From positions 992,001 to 1,056,000 of the forward strand of contig JADKJL010000001.1 in NCBI GenBank assembly GCA_016721015.1: a stretch of 64,000 nt of DNA. The letters run 5' to 3'. Within the stretch, counting starts at the first letter, position 1; the number at the start of each line of letters is the position of its first letter. Origin of the DNA: Lysobacterales bacterium. GTDB lineage: Bacteria; Pseudomonadota; Gammaproteobacteria; Xanthomonadales; Rhodanobacteraceae. The notes beneath the pieces were generated by a model. It made no database searches and was not told the origin of the DNA. It saw only the letters and a list, made by a program, of their open reading frames with translations. The position numbers and the translations under genes are program-made. This document shows, one piece after another, positions 34,796 through 45,003 of the stretch.

Positions 34796-35946
34796 TTAGT
34801 CGCCGCAGCCATCGAACGAATCCGCGAACAGCGCGTCACAGCCGCTGCCGGTGCTGGCTGAGACCATTACAAACTTCTCGTCGGCATCGCGCGTACTGAA
34901 ATAGATGCGGCAGATATTCGGGTGCTGCACGCTTTCAACCGTTCCGAAAAAGCCATCTGCTGCGAATGGCGCGCCATCAAGTGTCAACGCGTTTCCATCG
35001 GCAAACACGCCAGCCGGGAGCGACCAGGTTACGCCATTGTCGCTGGATGAGACCGACCAGATCTGTTTGTCGGCACGCGCATAAGTGACCGCATTGCGGA
35101 AATTGTAGTAAGTAGCCAGGCTTCCATCGCTCTGTCGCAGCGTGCGTCCAACATTATGGACATAGGCGGCAATTCTCGGATCGGAATTGCCACAATTCGG
35201 ATCGAGGATCCAGCAATACGGGGTGCCGACGTAGAGATCCGCTTCGTTGAGTTCGGTCGAGGTTGCGGGCGGAACCAAATCGAAGAAATTGAACTGGCCA
35301 TTGCCGCCGCCGCTGCCGAATGCGCTCGGGCCGGAATCGACGCGCAAGAACAATTGTCCATCGACGAGCCCGAATGTGCCGACGTGGTTTCCCGCAAAGG
35401 GCGATTGCAGTGTTCCTGGTGTTGGACGCTGGTGTTTGTGGGCGTACTGCCGAGATCGTTGACGCTGCTGTTGTAGTTGTATTGGCCGGCTGACGCTCCG
35501 ACATTTTCAGTCCAGGCGAACAGTTTCCACGTGCCGCCGAGCGGATCGAATGCTGCACGGAGAAAATCGAGTGGAGGATCGATCGACGCGCCAAAGTTTG
35601 TGTACGGCGCACTGCCTATCTGGTACGAGAGATGCCCATCAGCGATGAAGTGCAGGCCGTCGGTTGAAGTGGCGTGTGTGAATTCTCCGAGAGCCGAGGA
35701 TGCCGGAAAATCAGGATCGTCATTGGCCAACACCCACAAGTGATAGAGCCGAGTCATCGGATCCCAGGCGATCGTGTTGCGTAGTGAGCTGCCGCCCGGT
35801 GTCAGATCCGACCCGAGGCGCACGCCGTTGAGCTTTACCGGGCATGTGCGAGTGCCGAATTCAGGGTTTACCGCCAGACTGGTCTGGGCAATTGCCAATA
35901 CACAGATTGAAGACAGCACTACAACCAGTCGAGTCAAAATCGCCAT
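34796..35946 (-). pseudogene. secreted sialidase/beta-propeller-like protein with IFADGFD-type tail, one frameshift
   Basis: A secreted protein of about 383 aa after correcting one frame change near 35415. Signal peptide MAILTRLVVVLSSICVLAIA. Asp/Trp-rich repeats resemble glycosidase or sialidase propellers: RNTIAWDPMTRLYHLWVLAN, ATSTDGLHFIADGHLSY, QIWSVSSSDNGVTWSLPAGV, HPNICRIYFSTRDADEKFVM (the SSDNGVTWS element is Asp-box-like). The protein ends in CDALFADSFDGCGD, the shared C-terminal tail. No catalytic residues can be named, so enzymatic activity is uncertain. Flanked by gene-poor DNA. Confidence 0.7.
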
Positions 35947-36317
35947 CGCGGAACCCCTTGCGTCGTTCAATAGCCGAACAGTACTCGTTCTGGAATCATT
36001 TCGCGTGGATTTCAATTTCGACGTGACGGGCCATTTCGGACATCGTCTGCAGCGGCGTGCGTCAGGATGCTCGATTTCATTCGGCAAACCGCGACTTGAT
36101 CCTTTGCCGGACGCGATGATCGATCCATTGGATCGTTTCCCCCGGGGCTGGCAGCCTGTGGGACGTGACTCGGCACGGCTGCGAATCCGTCTGAACGGTC
36201 CATCTACCGCCACATATTTGACCCATGGCATCACTATGAGCCTGCAAATCGAGGAAGATCTGCCCTCGCCTCGCCGAATTCTCGCCTCAACCGGCAAAGT
36301 CCGACAGGCTGCTAGAG
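35947..36317. other. gene-free stretch
   Basis: About 370 bases between two minus-strand genes for secreted proteins. It should contain the promoter of the propeller-like gene; I find no convincing motif, repeat or gene. Confidence 0.4.
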
Positions 36318-37544
36318 CTAGCTTGCGGGCATCTTCTGCTGCGGGCTCGCTTTGCGAACGCTGTGCACGGGGTGTTCTTCCCTGAGCACAAGCATGCCAT
36401 CGACGACATCGGCCCATTGCGCCTGGGTTGGTTTTGAGTAATCGAGAGCGCGCGCCGAAATGGTTCCCAGCGACGTGAGCCTTTTGCTGTCGAGATAAAC
36501 CTGCTCGCCCTTTTGGCCCTCAAACGCCCTGCTTTCAAGTGAGTCCGCGGGTGCCATGGCCAGTGCGTTCATCGACTTGGCATTGCGACCGTAGCTTCCA
36601 CCGAGGGCGCTGAAGCCGATTGTCGCGGTCTTGTCGTTCTGCAGCGAATGGATGAGCGAACCCAGCGTCCGGCGATCGGCGACGAGGAACGCGAGGTCTT
36701 TCGCTGCGTGCACCGTTGCGCACCAGACAATTATCTTTGTGTGATTGGGCTGGTGCGAGTGATACCACAGAAAATTGTCGTACATCGCCTGCTCGCGCGA
36801 GTTGTAGGAATCGTCGGCCGACAGGCTGAGGTGATGGCGGAAGTTCGCTGCCATGACTGCCACGATGCCTTTCGGATCGAGCGAATCGTGCCCAGAGAGA
36901 CTTCGCTGGATGTCCGCGGCACAGCTTTGCAGGCGCTCGGGAGCATCACGAATCTGTTGCTCATCTTCATAGAGCCAGCCTGTCATCCGCGCGATTTCGA
37001 ATGCGCATTCCTTGCGGCGAGCTGGGGCAAGGTATTGGGTGATTTCCTGCGGCAGGCCAACTTTGGTGTAAACCGAGGTCGCACTGCCAAGCGTTGGATC
37101 CAGTCCCGCCAAAGACACGGCCCCCGATTTCGCCTGGACGAACAACGACGCGATCAGCGGGTCTGTTTCGCTGGTTGTCGACCACAGTCCGCCGATGGCG
37201 TCGGCAAGCATCTCGGGGGTTGCGCTGCCGTGATCAAGCTGTCGCTGGAAATCGACAAAATCATAAATAGAACTTTCGAAATAGACCGCGTTGAATCCGC
37301 ATTCTGCGATCAGTCGACTCACCAGTTCGACTTTCGCCGCGGAGGTTGCGCCGCTGCCGTGATGGCCGTCTTCGCCGAGCAGCACGGTCTGCCGGTTGCA
37401 GACATCGGCGACCAGTTGATCCAGCGCTGCGGCCTTTTCCGGTACTGCCGCGGGCATGGCGGACGCGGCGGAGAATGCGCATGTCAACAGACTGATCCAC
37501 ACCAGAGCAAGGCAGGCGGCGTGTGGTGTGTTGGCAGGTTTCAT
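36318..37544 (-). CDS. secreted erythromycin-esterase-family protein
   Basis: A protein of 408 aa. Signal peptide of about 30 residues (MKPANTPHAACLALVWISLL onwards). The erythromycin esterase (EreA/EreB) fold is indicated by VLLGEDGHHG near residue 55 with the catalytic Glu and His, FNAVYFESSIYDFVDFQRQL with a Glu, and a later His in NHTKIIVWCATVHAAKDLAF. Many members are not macrolide esterases. Export to the periplasm and the lack of mobile-element context argue for a chromosomal enzyme of unknown substrate. Confidence 0.8.
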   Translation of the reverse strand: MKPANTPHAACLALVWISLLTCAFSAASAMPAAVPEKAAALDQLVADVCNRQTVLLGEDGHHGSGATSAAKVELVSRLIAECGFNAVYFESSIYDFVDFQRQLDHGSATPEMLADAIGGLWSTTSETDPLIASLFVQAKSGAVSLAGLDPTLGSATSVYTKVGLPQEITQYLAPARRKECAFEIARMTGWLYEDEQQIRDAPERLQSCAADIQRSLSGHDSLDPKGIVAVMAANFRHHLSLSADDSYNSREQAMYDNFLWYHSHQPNHTKIIVWCATVHAAKDLAFLVADRRTLGSLIHSLQNDKTATIGFSALGGSYGRNAKSMNALAMAPADSLESRAFEGQKGEQVYLDSKRLTSLGTISARALDYSKPTQAQWADVVDGMLVLREEHPVHSVRKASPQQKMPAS

Positions 37545-37854
37545 GGCAGTCGCTCTTCAGGCAAGTCCGCCTGTGACAAGCGGAGTCATGGGTGGTTCAA
37601 ATCTGCGCGGTGGCTGCGTTGCCACCCGATGGGTCACCCTCCAGCACTGGCGCTGGAAACTCGCGAGTCGGGGAGGGCACGCTTCACCGCAGATTGGGAA
37701 TACTCGCGCAACCGGGCATCAGGCTAGTGAATCGACAGGCAAGGAATCAATCATCACATGTGGTGAGTAGCGTCTTCACATGAGGGCAGGCCAGGGCCAC
37801 CGCACCTTCACGCTGTCGCATGGGAAACGGGCTCGGCACTCCCGATCTTTGCCT
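37545..37854. other. gene-free stretch between divergent genes
   Basis: About 310 bases upstream of both the esterase gene and the hemoglobin gene. Apart from the promoter-like site at its right end I see no feature. Confidence 0.4.
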
Positions 37855-37896
37855 TGTGACATGGATCAGCACCGGTACCCCGGCTTTGCGGCATGA
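37855..37896 (+). promoter_or_regulatory. FNR/Dnr-type promoter of the truncated hemoglobin gene
   Basis: TGTGACATGGATCAGC contains TGAC-N4-ATCA, matching the inner part of FNR-family sites (TTGAY-N4-RTCAA). GCATGAT lies about 30 bases downstream as a possible -10 element, the spacing of a class II activated promoter. The related sequence at 34654-34694 has the same layout. Oxygen or NO control is inferred. Confidence 0.4.
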
Positions 37897-37926
37897 TGAC
37901 CATTCAAACCTGCGCCCCGACTGCCC

Positions 37927-38358
37927 ATGTCCCAACCCACTCCGCTTGATGAAGCGCAGATCGCGCTGCTGATTGACCGCTTTTACGCCAAGGTCAGCGC
38001 CGACCCCCTGCTTGGCGCCGTGTTCAATCCGGTGGTCGATGACTGGGTTGCGCACAAACGCTTGCTGACCTCGTTCTGGTGTTCGGTTGTGCTGCGTGCG
38101 GGCACCTATCGCGGCAATCCGATGGCCATGCATCGACCACATCCGATACGGCATGAACATTTCGAGCGCTGGTTGGCGTTGTGGGGCGAGACGACGCATG
38201 AAGTGCTGAATGCCGAATCCGCGGCGTTGATGGTCGAATATGCCGGGCGAATTGGCCAGGGCCTGCAGCTTGGCCTGGGCTTGTTGGCGCATTCCGCCGG
38301 TTCGCGCGGCTTGGGCATTCCGGTTGTTTCTGCTCGATTCGGGCAGCGCGACAGATAG
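37927..38358 (+). CDS. group III truncated hemoglobin
   Basis: A heme protein of 143 aa of the 2-on-2 globin fold. FYAKVSADPLLGAVFNPVVD and DWVAHKRLLTSFWCSVVLRA are conserved at the N-terminus, and HPIRHEHFERWLALWGETTH holds the proximal His region. This is the group III pattern, found in many proteobacteria and proposed to act in NO or electron transfer chemistry. Cytosolic. The upstream FNR-type promoter and the following methyltransferase gene 70 bases away suggest a stress-related unit. Confidence 0.9.
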   Translation: MSQPTPLDEAQIALLIDRFYAKVSADPLLGAVFNPVVDDWVAHKRLLTSFWCSVVLRAGTYRGNPMAMHRPHPIRHEHFERWLALWGETTHEVLNAESAALMVEYAGRIGQGLQLGLGLLAHSAGSRGLGIPVVSARFGQRDR

Positions 38359-38428
38359 ATTTGCGTGCAGGAACCCCTGGCGAGATTGCCGTCACGCCAC
38401 TGATCGTCGGGCAGCAGGAGAAGGAATC

Positions 38429-39100
38429 ATGCAGGCGGAGTTCTGGTTGCAGCGCTGGCGTGAAGGGCGCACGGGTTTCCATCGCGACACGGTCATGCCC
38501 CTGCTCGCCCGGCACTGGTCATCGTTGGCCTTGCCCGAACAGAGCCGGGTATTCGTTCCATTGGCGGGCAAGTCGCAGGATCTGTTGTGGCTGGCGGCCC
38601 AGGGGCATCGTGTGCTCGGCGTCGAATTGTCGCCGCTGGCGGTCGGGCAGTTCTTCGATGAGCAGCGCGTCCAGCCCGCAATTCATGAGTCGGCGGCAGG
38701 GCGACACTTCGTTGCCGGGCCGATCGAACTGATTCTGCGGGGATGTGTTTGACCTCGATGCGGCTACCCTCTCCGGATGCGTCGGCGTTTACGACCGTGC
38801 CGCCCTGATCGCCCTGCCAGTGGACATGCGTCGACGCTATGCCGCCCATCTGTCGGGCGTCCTGCCTGCGCGATCGCGGATGCTGCTGATCACCGTCGAC
38901 TATGCGCAAGCTGAAATGGGAGGCCGCCATTTTCGGTCGGAGCGGAGGAAGTGGCTGCGCTGTATGCCGATCCCTGGCAAATCACCCGGCTCGAGCGGTG
39001 CGACATTCTCGCCGATGAACCAAAATTTTCAGAAAGTGGCGTCAGTGCGCTGCACTCCGACGTCTGGCGCCTGCAACGATCGAACTGCGCCATCGCCTGA
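38429..39100 (+). pseudogene. tpm: thiopurine S-methyltransferase-like enzyme, two frameshifts
   Basis: A SAM-dependent methyltransferase of about 224 aa when two lost bases (near 38740 and 38925) are restored: MQAEFWLQRWREGRTGFHRD, RVFVPLAGKSQDLLWLAAQG, HRVLGVELSPLAVGQFFDEQ, VYDRAALIALPVDMRRRYAA, and the end LERCDILADEPKFSESGVSA followed by LHSDVWRLQR. These are TPMT family blocks, including the SAM loop PLAGKSQD. Bacterial members methylate thiopurines and tellurite or selenite. ATG 38429 has AGGAGAAGGA upstream. Confidence 0.88.
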
Positions 39101-39118
39101 CCGGATTGTCGGCTCAAG

Positions 39119-39292
39119 TTATTGGTGTGATGGTCGCGAAGACGGCGTGATTGCACCGAGGATGCCCGGTGGCAGGTTGAGGATGAGTTCGCCCGCGTTT
39201 GAGACTGCGACCGCCAGTGCGTGATCCTTAACTCCCGCCATGGGCGTCTGAATGAGCGGGAATTCGATCCCAAGGAGCTTTGCAAGCGACAT
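39119..39292 (-). pseudogene. N-terminal fragment of a nitronate monooxygenase gene
   Basis: A minus-strand frame of 57 codons starting MSLAKLLGIEFPLIQTPMAG and continuing LAVAVSNAGEL matches the start of 2-nitropropane dioxygenase/nitronate monooxygenase, an FMN barrel enzyme of about 350 aa. After AVSNAGE the match ends at a stop and no further part of the gene is found downstream. It is a 5' relic, or the rest was lost by rearrangement. Confidence 0.65.
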
Positions 39293-39469
39293 CTACAAAA
39301 CTCGCAATCGATCATGCGTGGAATACGCTCACGGATGATGACATTCTTGTGATGGATTGCCGACGGCCATCGATGAGATCTCAGCGGTGATAGTTGGTCA
39401 TGAGGGTTCGCGATAGCGGGTCTCGGTGAAAGAGTGCCTGGCAGCTCCCCGGCGGCGCCGCGTGACCGG
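39293..39469. other. gap before the beta-helix gene's 3' end
   Basis: About 175 bases without a recognised gene or motif. A short hairpin cannot be excluded. Confidence 0.3.
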
Positions 39470-41803
39470 CTATTCGCCGGCGTAGCTGTCGTCGAGTCCG
39501 TTGGCGAAGATAAGATCGCTCGTGCCCTCTATCGCGCCGATCGTGCAGGTGTTGTTGAGCGGGCGGCCGAGGTCGAGCTGATCGTTCTGCTCGTAACGTC
39601 CGAATCCGCGCCGACAGCGTGTTGCAGGGACCGCGCCGACGGCAATGCTTCCCGCTTCGGCGCGGCATACGGAATATCCGAGCCGGCCATGCTGACTTGC
39701 GCGAGATTGATCGCCACGCCGATCTGGTTGCCGGTGGTATCGCCGGAAAATGCGCAATCCGAAGCGCCGACAGCGCCGATGAGATTGTAACCAATGGACA
39801 ACGTATCGCTTCCCAGTGTCAGGCAGTCTGGCGCACTGAAAGTCGCGTTGCCGTTGTTGTTCCCGGAAACCAGCAAGGAACCGACAGTTTCGCCACCCCT
39901 CAGCACCATGCCCCCGCCTTGGGAGCCCGCGTAGTTGCCGGTGATGGTCAGCCAGGACAGTTCGATCTTGCCCGATCCCGTGTTGTAGGTATCGAGGCCA
40001 CCGCCGCCGGACTCCGCCACGTTGTCGGCAATCAGGCTGTTGCTGACCGATATGTCGGTGCCTTGTCCGAGGCTCAGGCCGCCGGCATCGCGCGCCGCGT
40101 AGTTTCGCGTGAACGCGCTGCGCGTGATGCGTGCGGCTCCCGACGCTGAGCCTTGCAGTACGTGCAAGCCACCACCCGAGGAGCCGCTGGAATTGCGATC
40201 GAACCAGACGCGGTCGATGGTCAGTGCCAGCGGGTCTCGGAATCGCGCGCCACCGCCATTGAATGCACTGGCTATGTTGCCCGCGGTGACCGTGTTGCCG
40301 CCCTCGATGCGCATGCCAAACAAGCCGATCGCGGAACGTTTCACGCTGCTGCCGTAGAGATCGAAAACGCGATCAACGCCGTTGCTGCGGATGATCGTCT
40401 TGTCCGACCCTCCCGATCAGGGTGCGACCCTCACCATCGAGCGCAATGATGTCGAGGTCGCCGGTGGCGCCGAGGTCTTCATCCGCGCCGGGAATGTTCA
40501 CGTTGAAGACACCCGCGGGAATCGTGATGATGATCGGCGTGTCCTGTGCACCGGCCTCCATCAAGGCGGCGCGCAGCGTGCAGCCGCCGAGCGTGCTGAG
40601 GCAGATGCCATTGCCCGGGTTGCTGTCCGGCGCATCGGCCGTCGAATCGACTGCGTAGCTGACGCGCAACTCGAACGCACCGCGATCGCACTGCTGCCGC
40701 TGAATGCCGCGCTGGTCGGTCGCCTCACAATGTCCCGTGCTGCCATCGTTCGGAGTCGGCGCACCGGAATTGAGCGCCGGGCTGCCCGGCAGCAGGACAT
40801 GCACCGGCAGGGATTTTCCAGCGTCCGACAAGGTGCCGAGCAGGGGATCGGTCGACGTCAGGTCGGTATTTCGGGGTGGCAATGGGGCAGTTCGCCTTGC
40901 GCCAGAGATTGTAGCCATCACTGAACGCGGACGGCACGCAGCGCAGGTCGGTGGAAGTTGAAGTCGTGGTGCTGCTCGCGTTGTCGCTGAAAATCGAGTT
41001 GTCGAAATGCGCAACGCCTTCAGCAATGTAAACCCCGCCCGTGTTGGCGCCGGTGTTGTATGCGACAGTGACGTTCTTCATCGCCACGTCACCATTTGCG
41101 TACAGGGCAGCACTCTGTTGTGTGATGTTCTCGCTCAGCGTGGTGTTGGTCAGCTTGAGCAATTCGTTGCCATAGTGTGCGATCGCTCCTCCGTTCGAAG
41201 TGCTCGCGCGATTGCGCGTGAACGCGCTGCGATTGACTGTGACTGCCCCTGCGATCGATGTGGTCGGAATGTACAGTGCACCACCGAGGATGCGCTGTTT
41301 TCGGTCATGTGCACGGCGTATATCGATGCCGTGTGGGCGCACATGTAGATACCGCCGCCGGCTCCGCTGCCGGCATCGCCGCCGCGAATGGTCAGCGAGT
41401 TGAATTGAACGTTCATGTCGGAACGGCAGTCGAGATCGAACACGCGATCAATACCGTTGCCGTCGATCACGGTTCCTCCGGTCGAGTTGCCGACGAAGAC
41501 GATCGTGCCGCTGGCGCTGACATCGAGATCGCCGGTGGCATTGGCATCTTCATCACGACCCGCCCGGGTCAGTTTTGGCTGGTTGGAAAATTGATCGAAC
41601 GTGATCAGGTCGGTGGCGCTTCCCGCCGGACAGCCGCCGAAGGCGGTATCCGTATTCGCCGCCTGCACCGCTTCGCGCAAGGAGCACTTGGTCGTGTCCT
41701 CGCCGAACTGGTCATTTCGAGTCGTCACCTGGATGGCCGTGGCACCCAGTCCACTGCTGGCCAGCAACAAGACGAGTGCAGCATTCCAAAGGCGTGGTTT
41801 CAT
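39470..41803 (-). pseudogene. large secreted right-handed beta-helix protein with IFADGFD-type tail, several frameshifts
   Basis: A reconstructed protein of about 778 aa. Signal peptide MKPRLWNAALVLLLASSGLG. Two similar halves each begin with a CSLREA-type motif (KCSLREAVQAANTD, later GCTLRAALMEAGAQ), then a GDLD segment (ATGDLDVSASGTIVFVGNST and ATGDLDIIALDGEGRTLIGR), then Asn-rich beta-helix coils (SAFTRNRASTSNGGAIAHYG, SAFTRNYAARDAGGLSLGQG). It ends in DLIFANGLDDSYAGE. Four frame changes break it (between about 41340 and 41150, 41026 and 40725, 40380 and 40340, 39757 and 39530). Such proteins are extracellular and often polysaccharide-active or adhesive; no catalytic site is visible. Confidence 0.78.
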
Positions 41804-41910
41804 GATCAATTTCCAAAAAACAGGAGGAGTTGATCGTATCCACGTAGAAACGCGCCGGCAGGGGCCAAGGCCCGCAGAAAATTCCCGGTCTGTCGTTCAG
41901 GACTGCCGGG

Positions 41911-42276
41911 TCAGTCCGACGATACCCACTTCACCGCTTCGGTGAACGCACTGTTGGCGAATACCTGCACGGGACATGGCATTGCAAACGCGAATACCCG
42001 GGTCGCCCCGGCCAGCCATTCATGATCGGTGACTACAGCGAGCTTTTTCCAGGCTTTCAGGTGGGCAAACCCGAGTTTCATGTCGTGCCACATGGCGCCC
42101 GGCGAATAGCCGTCGAACTCCGGACCGAGCAGGAAGAGAAAGCGCACGCTCCCGTGGATCCTGATGGCTTTCTCGACGGCAGGAACCAGCACCGTTTCGT
42201 AGTCGCTGGAAGTGATCTTGCCCACTGCCTTCGCACCGAAGATGTTCGATGGCAGATCAGGGACGATTTCGATCAT
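41911..42276 (-). CDS. SpoIIAA-like (STAS/SEC14) protein
   Basis: A protein of 121 aa with the SpoIIAA-like fold (PF11964 type): MIEIVPDLPSNIFGAKAVGK, then VRFLFLLGPEFDGYSPGAMW and KKLAVVTDHEWLAGATRVFA, followed by FAMPCPVQVF. The family is found in many proteobacteria and its function is unknown; a lipid or membrane link has been proposed from the SEC14 similarity. ATG 42276 has GGAGAG upstream. It stands alone, downstream of nothing coupled. Confidence 0.82.
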   Translation of the reverse strand: MIEIVPDLPSNIFGAKAVGKITSSDYETVLVPAVEKAIRIHGSVRFLFLLGPEFDGYSPGAMWHDMKLGFAHLKAWKKLAVVTDHEWLAGATRVFAFAMPCPVQVFANSAFTEAVKWVSSD

Positions 42277-42502
42277 GAATGCTCTCCGGGTCCGAATGCG
42301 CCGACGTGGCGACAATGGCGCCGCTCGGTCATTGGGTGGATGCGTGCGGCGAGTCTACTCCGGATGGCCAGCGCGGGTTGAAGTCCGATTGGCAAGCGTA
42401 TGAAGTATTTCCGCGGGGGTCATCTCCAATAGGTAATTTCCTGATGACAGCAAGTGCTTCAAGTGCCAGCTGGGCAGGAACGTCAGGTTGTCTGACTTTT
42501 AT

Positions 42503-42532
42503 TTCACACTCATCTAGAATGACGTCTAATAT
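42503..42532 (+). promoter_or_regulatory. possible sigma-70 promoter of the sulfatase-fold gene
   Basis: TTCACA and TAATAT with an 18-base spacer lie in an AT-rich stretch ending 12 bases before the ATG. If used, the transcript would be nearly leaderless. Weak support. Confidence 0.25.
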
Positions 42533-42544
42533 TTTCCGGAACAA

Positions 42545-44245
42545 ATGATGAAGCTGCGCAACTGGCTGGCCCTTCTGCTCGCCCTGCTGATGTTCGCCTA
42601 TGCCGCGATCAACGCCGCAGCGCTGCAATTGACCAGTCTCGAATGCTGGTTCGTGCTCAGCCTGATGGCGGCGAGTGCGCTCGCGCTGAGCTTGCTCACG
42701 CTCAGACCGGCAACTTCGATCGCGGTCATCTCGGCGCTGTTCACGGCCCTGCAATATGCCGCTGTGGCCAAGTTCGAGCAACTTCATGATCCCCTGCTGG
42801 TCACGGATATCCTCTACTTTTCGAGCTTCGGAATCATCGATACCTTGCGCCAGTATCCGGAGATCGTCTGGATCGGAAAGCATGTCGTGCCTGCGGTTCT
42901 GGCGGCCTTCGTGCTTCTGTGTTGCCGATATTCGTCTTTGGAAGAACCTGGGCTGGCCCCTGCGCCGATTCCTGCAACTGTCCGGGTTGCCTTGCTGCGC
43001 TGCTTGTCGTCGTGCTGGGTTCGGCTCATGGCCCCTTTGCCAGCGTGATCCACAAGGATTTATGGAACTCGCTCAGCGACGAAAGCCATCTGACCAACTT
43101 CCTGGTTTCGATACCGAACTCGAGTATCGAGATGCCGACCTTCGTCGGCGCCGCCACCGCCGCCGATCCGTGGACATCCACGCCAGATGAAACCGACGCA
43201 GTGGAACGACGGCCCGACATCTTCGTGGTGCTTGAGGAAAGCACGTTCGATCCACGAACCGTGGAGCTGTGCAACAAGGATATTTGCAGGATTCCGGGCT
43301 TCTTCGATCCAGGCCAGCAAACCGTCGCCTCGGGCCCGCTGCTCGTGCACACCTTCGGTGGAGCGACCTATACCAGCGAGTTCGCCACGCTGACCGGTTT
43401 GCCGCATACCCTGTTCGGCGCGCGGCCGCTACGCGCCATACAAGCTGGCGCCGCTGATGCAGCACACCTTGCCCGATCGCTTGCGCGAACTCGGCTATCG
43501 ATCGGTGGCGATCTATCCGATCTACGGCGATTTCCTCAATGCGCGCAATGCCTACATCAACTACGGTTTCGATGCCTTTCATGATGCGATCGAGCTCGGT
43601 CTGGACTGGGGCAGCCACGACTCCGGACGTGTTCGCCGCGATGGATCGGGTGCTTGAGCAGGAGCGCAAACACGGCAAGCCCCTGTTTGTCTCCGTACTG
43701 ACTCCCTCCAGCATGGCCCACAGCCATCCCTTCGTCGAAGCTGCCGCCGCCATGGAGCGCCGGCCTGTTTCCGGAGCAGCCGGCCGCACTCAATACCGCG
43801 ATGACGAATTACCTGTACCGCCTGCACGACAGCGCGACCGCGATGAAGGCTCTGGAAAAGCAACTGCTTGATCGTCCCGAGCCCACCGTGCTGCTGCATT
43901 TTGGCGACCACGAGCCGTCGTTCGACGGTTTGCTCATGCCGCTTGCGCGGACACCGGTGGCCATCGGGCCGCCGCAATGGTCGCGCACCTACCACATGCT
44001 GAAATCCAATCTCGGCAACACCACGGATCGCACGAAACCGCTGGTCGACGTGCCCGTGCTCGACGTGGCCTACCTGCGGATTGCTGTTGCAGGCGGCCCG
44101 GTTACCGCCCGGCCCGTATTTCGATGCGCAGGTACAGTTGCGCAATCGCTGCTCGGGCCTGTTCACCGAGTGCTCCGACCAGACCCTACTCGGCCGCTAC
44201 TACGATCATGTTTTCCAACCACTTGGCGCGATGCAAGCTCGGTGA
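42545..44245 (+). pseudogene. LTA-synthase-like sulfatase-fold membrane enzyme, several frameshifts
   Basis: A reconstructed protein of about 565 aa. The N-terminal half has about four membrane helices (MMKLRNWLALLLALLMFAYA, SALALSLLTL and others). The C-terminal half is an alkaline-phosphatase/sulfatase-type domain: DIFVVLEESTFDP with the nucleophile Thr, GGATYTSEFATLTGLPHTLF, GYRSVAIYPIYGDFLNARNA, and VLLHFGDHEPSFDGLLM with metal ligands. Gram-negative relatives transfer phosphoglycerol or phosphoethanolamine to envelope glycans. At least five frame changes lie between about 42960 and 44090, so the gene as read is not functional; error is likely. Confidence 0.8.
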
Positions 44246-44353
44246 GCGGGGATGAATCGCCAGGCCGGCCCGGAGATTCCGTTTGCAACGTGTGGACAAC
44301 GCTGGAGCGCCGTACCATTGGCAATGGGTTGTCTCAATGGGTGTCAGTGCTTG

Positions 44354-44994
44354 TCAGATCTTTTCGGGTGAGCTGAAGGATTTTGTTGCAAGCAGGGCGA
44401 CGCCTGCGGCTTCCGATGCATCATCGAGATCCAGCGCGCGAGTGTAGAAGTGGTAACGATTGTCGCGACATGCTTCAACGAAAACCCGAGAAGCGTCGGT
44501 TTCCCGGTCGTCGATCTGTGGCGCCGTGTGAGCCTTCAATACGGATGTCAGCGCTTCACTAATGGCTGTCACGTCTGCGGTTTGGATTTTCCCGAATTGC
44601 GAGCGTCGCCATCCGCACGCATCCCGATGGCCAGGTCTTGACGAGCAATCCAAGGTTCGCTCTGTCGCGGAAGCGCCGCCTCTCCAAACAGTCAATTCGA
44701 CGATCCGGGTTTGCCCGCCGAACAGGCCAGCTTCGTAGCGGATGCGATACGACCATCGCCACGAGCACATCGCATCGATTCGAGCTGCTCTCGACGCAGG
44801 GATTCTTCGTGATCCAGCAGTGTGCTGCGCGCCAACGGATCGGCAATATCCGCGGCTACCCCGTCGAAACCCGGATCGGTGACTTCCGCGCTCGGGGCCT
44901 GGCCTGACGGCGCGCGAAGCATCATCGTAATCAGGAGGCCAGCCCCGATTGCAGTGACAAGGCTGCCGATTCGCTTCCATCCGAGCCTCGGCAT
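44354..44994 (-). pseudogene. hypothetical membrane-anchored protein, one frameshift
   Basis: A reconstructed protein of about 213 aa. MPRLGWKRIGSLVTAIGAGLLITMMLRAP gives an N-terminal anchor or signal at residues 9-26. A charged helical part follows (SLLDHEESLRREQLESM type). A frame change near 44758 leads into RIRYEAGLFGGQTRIVELTV, ADVTAISEALTSVLKAHTAP and a C-terminus with DNRYHFYTRALDLDDASEAA. No family is recognised. It lies downstream of the ETF-QO gene end on the same strand, with a 9-base gap. Confidence 0.55.
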
Positions 44995-45003
44995 GAGTGG
45001 CGC

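Noticed and set aside
34691..34861. Small plus-strand frame after the orphan FNR-type promoter (MTPVTMSPVAYRQTE)
   Set aside because: Overlaps the 3' end of the propeller-like gene, no ribosome binding site, low complexity.
39119..39292. Reading the nitronate monooxygenase fragment as a complete small gene
   Set aside because: The match is to the first 35 or so residues of a 350-residue enzyme; a functional 57-residue version is not plausible.
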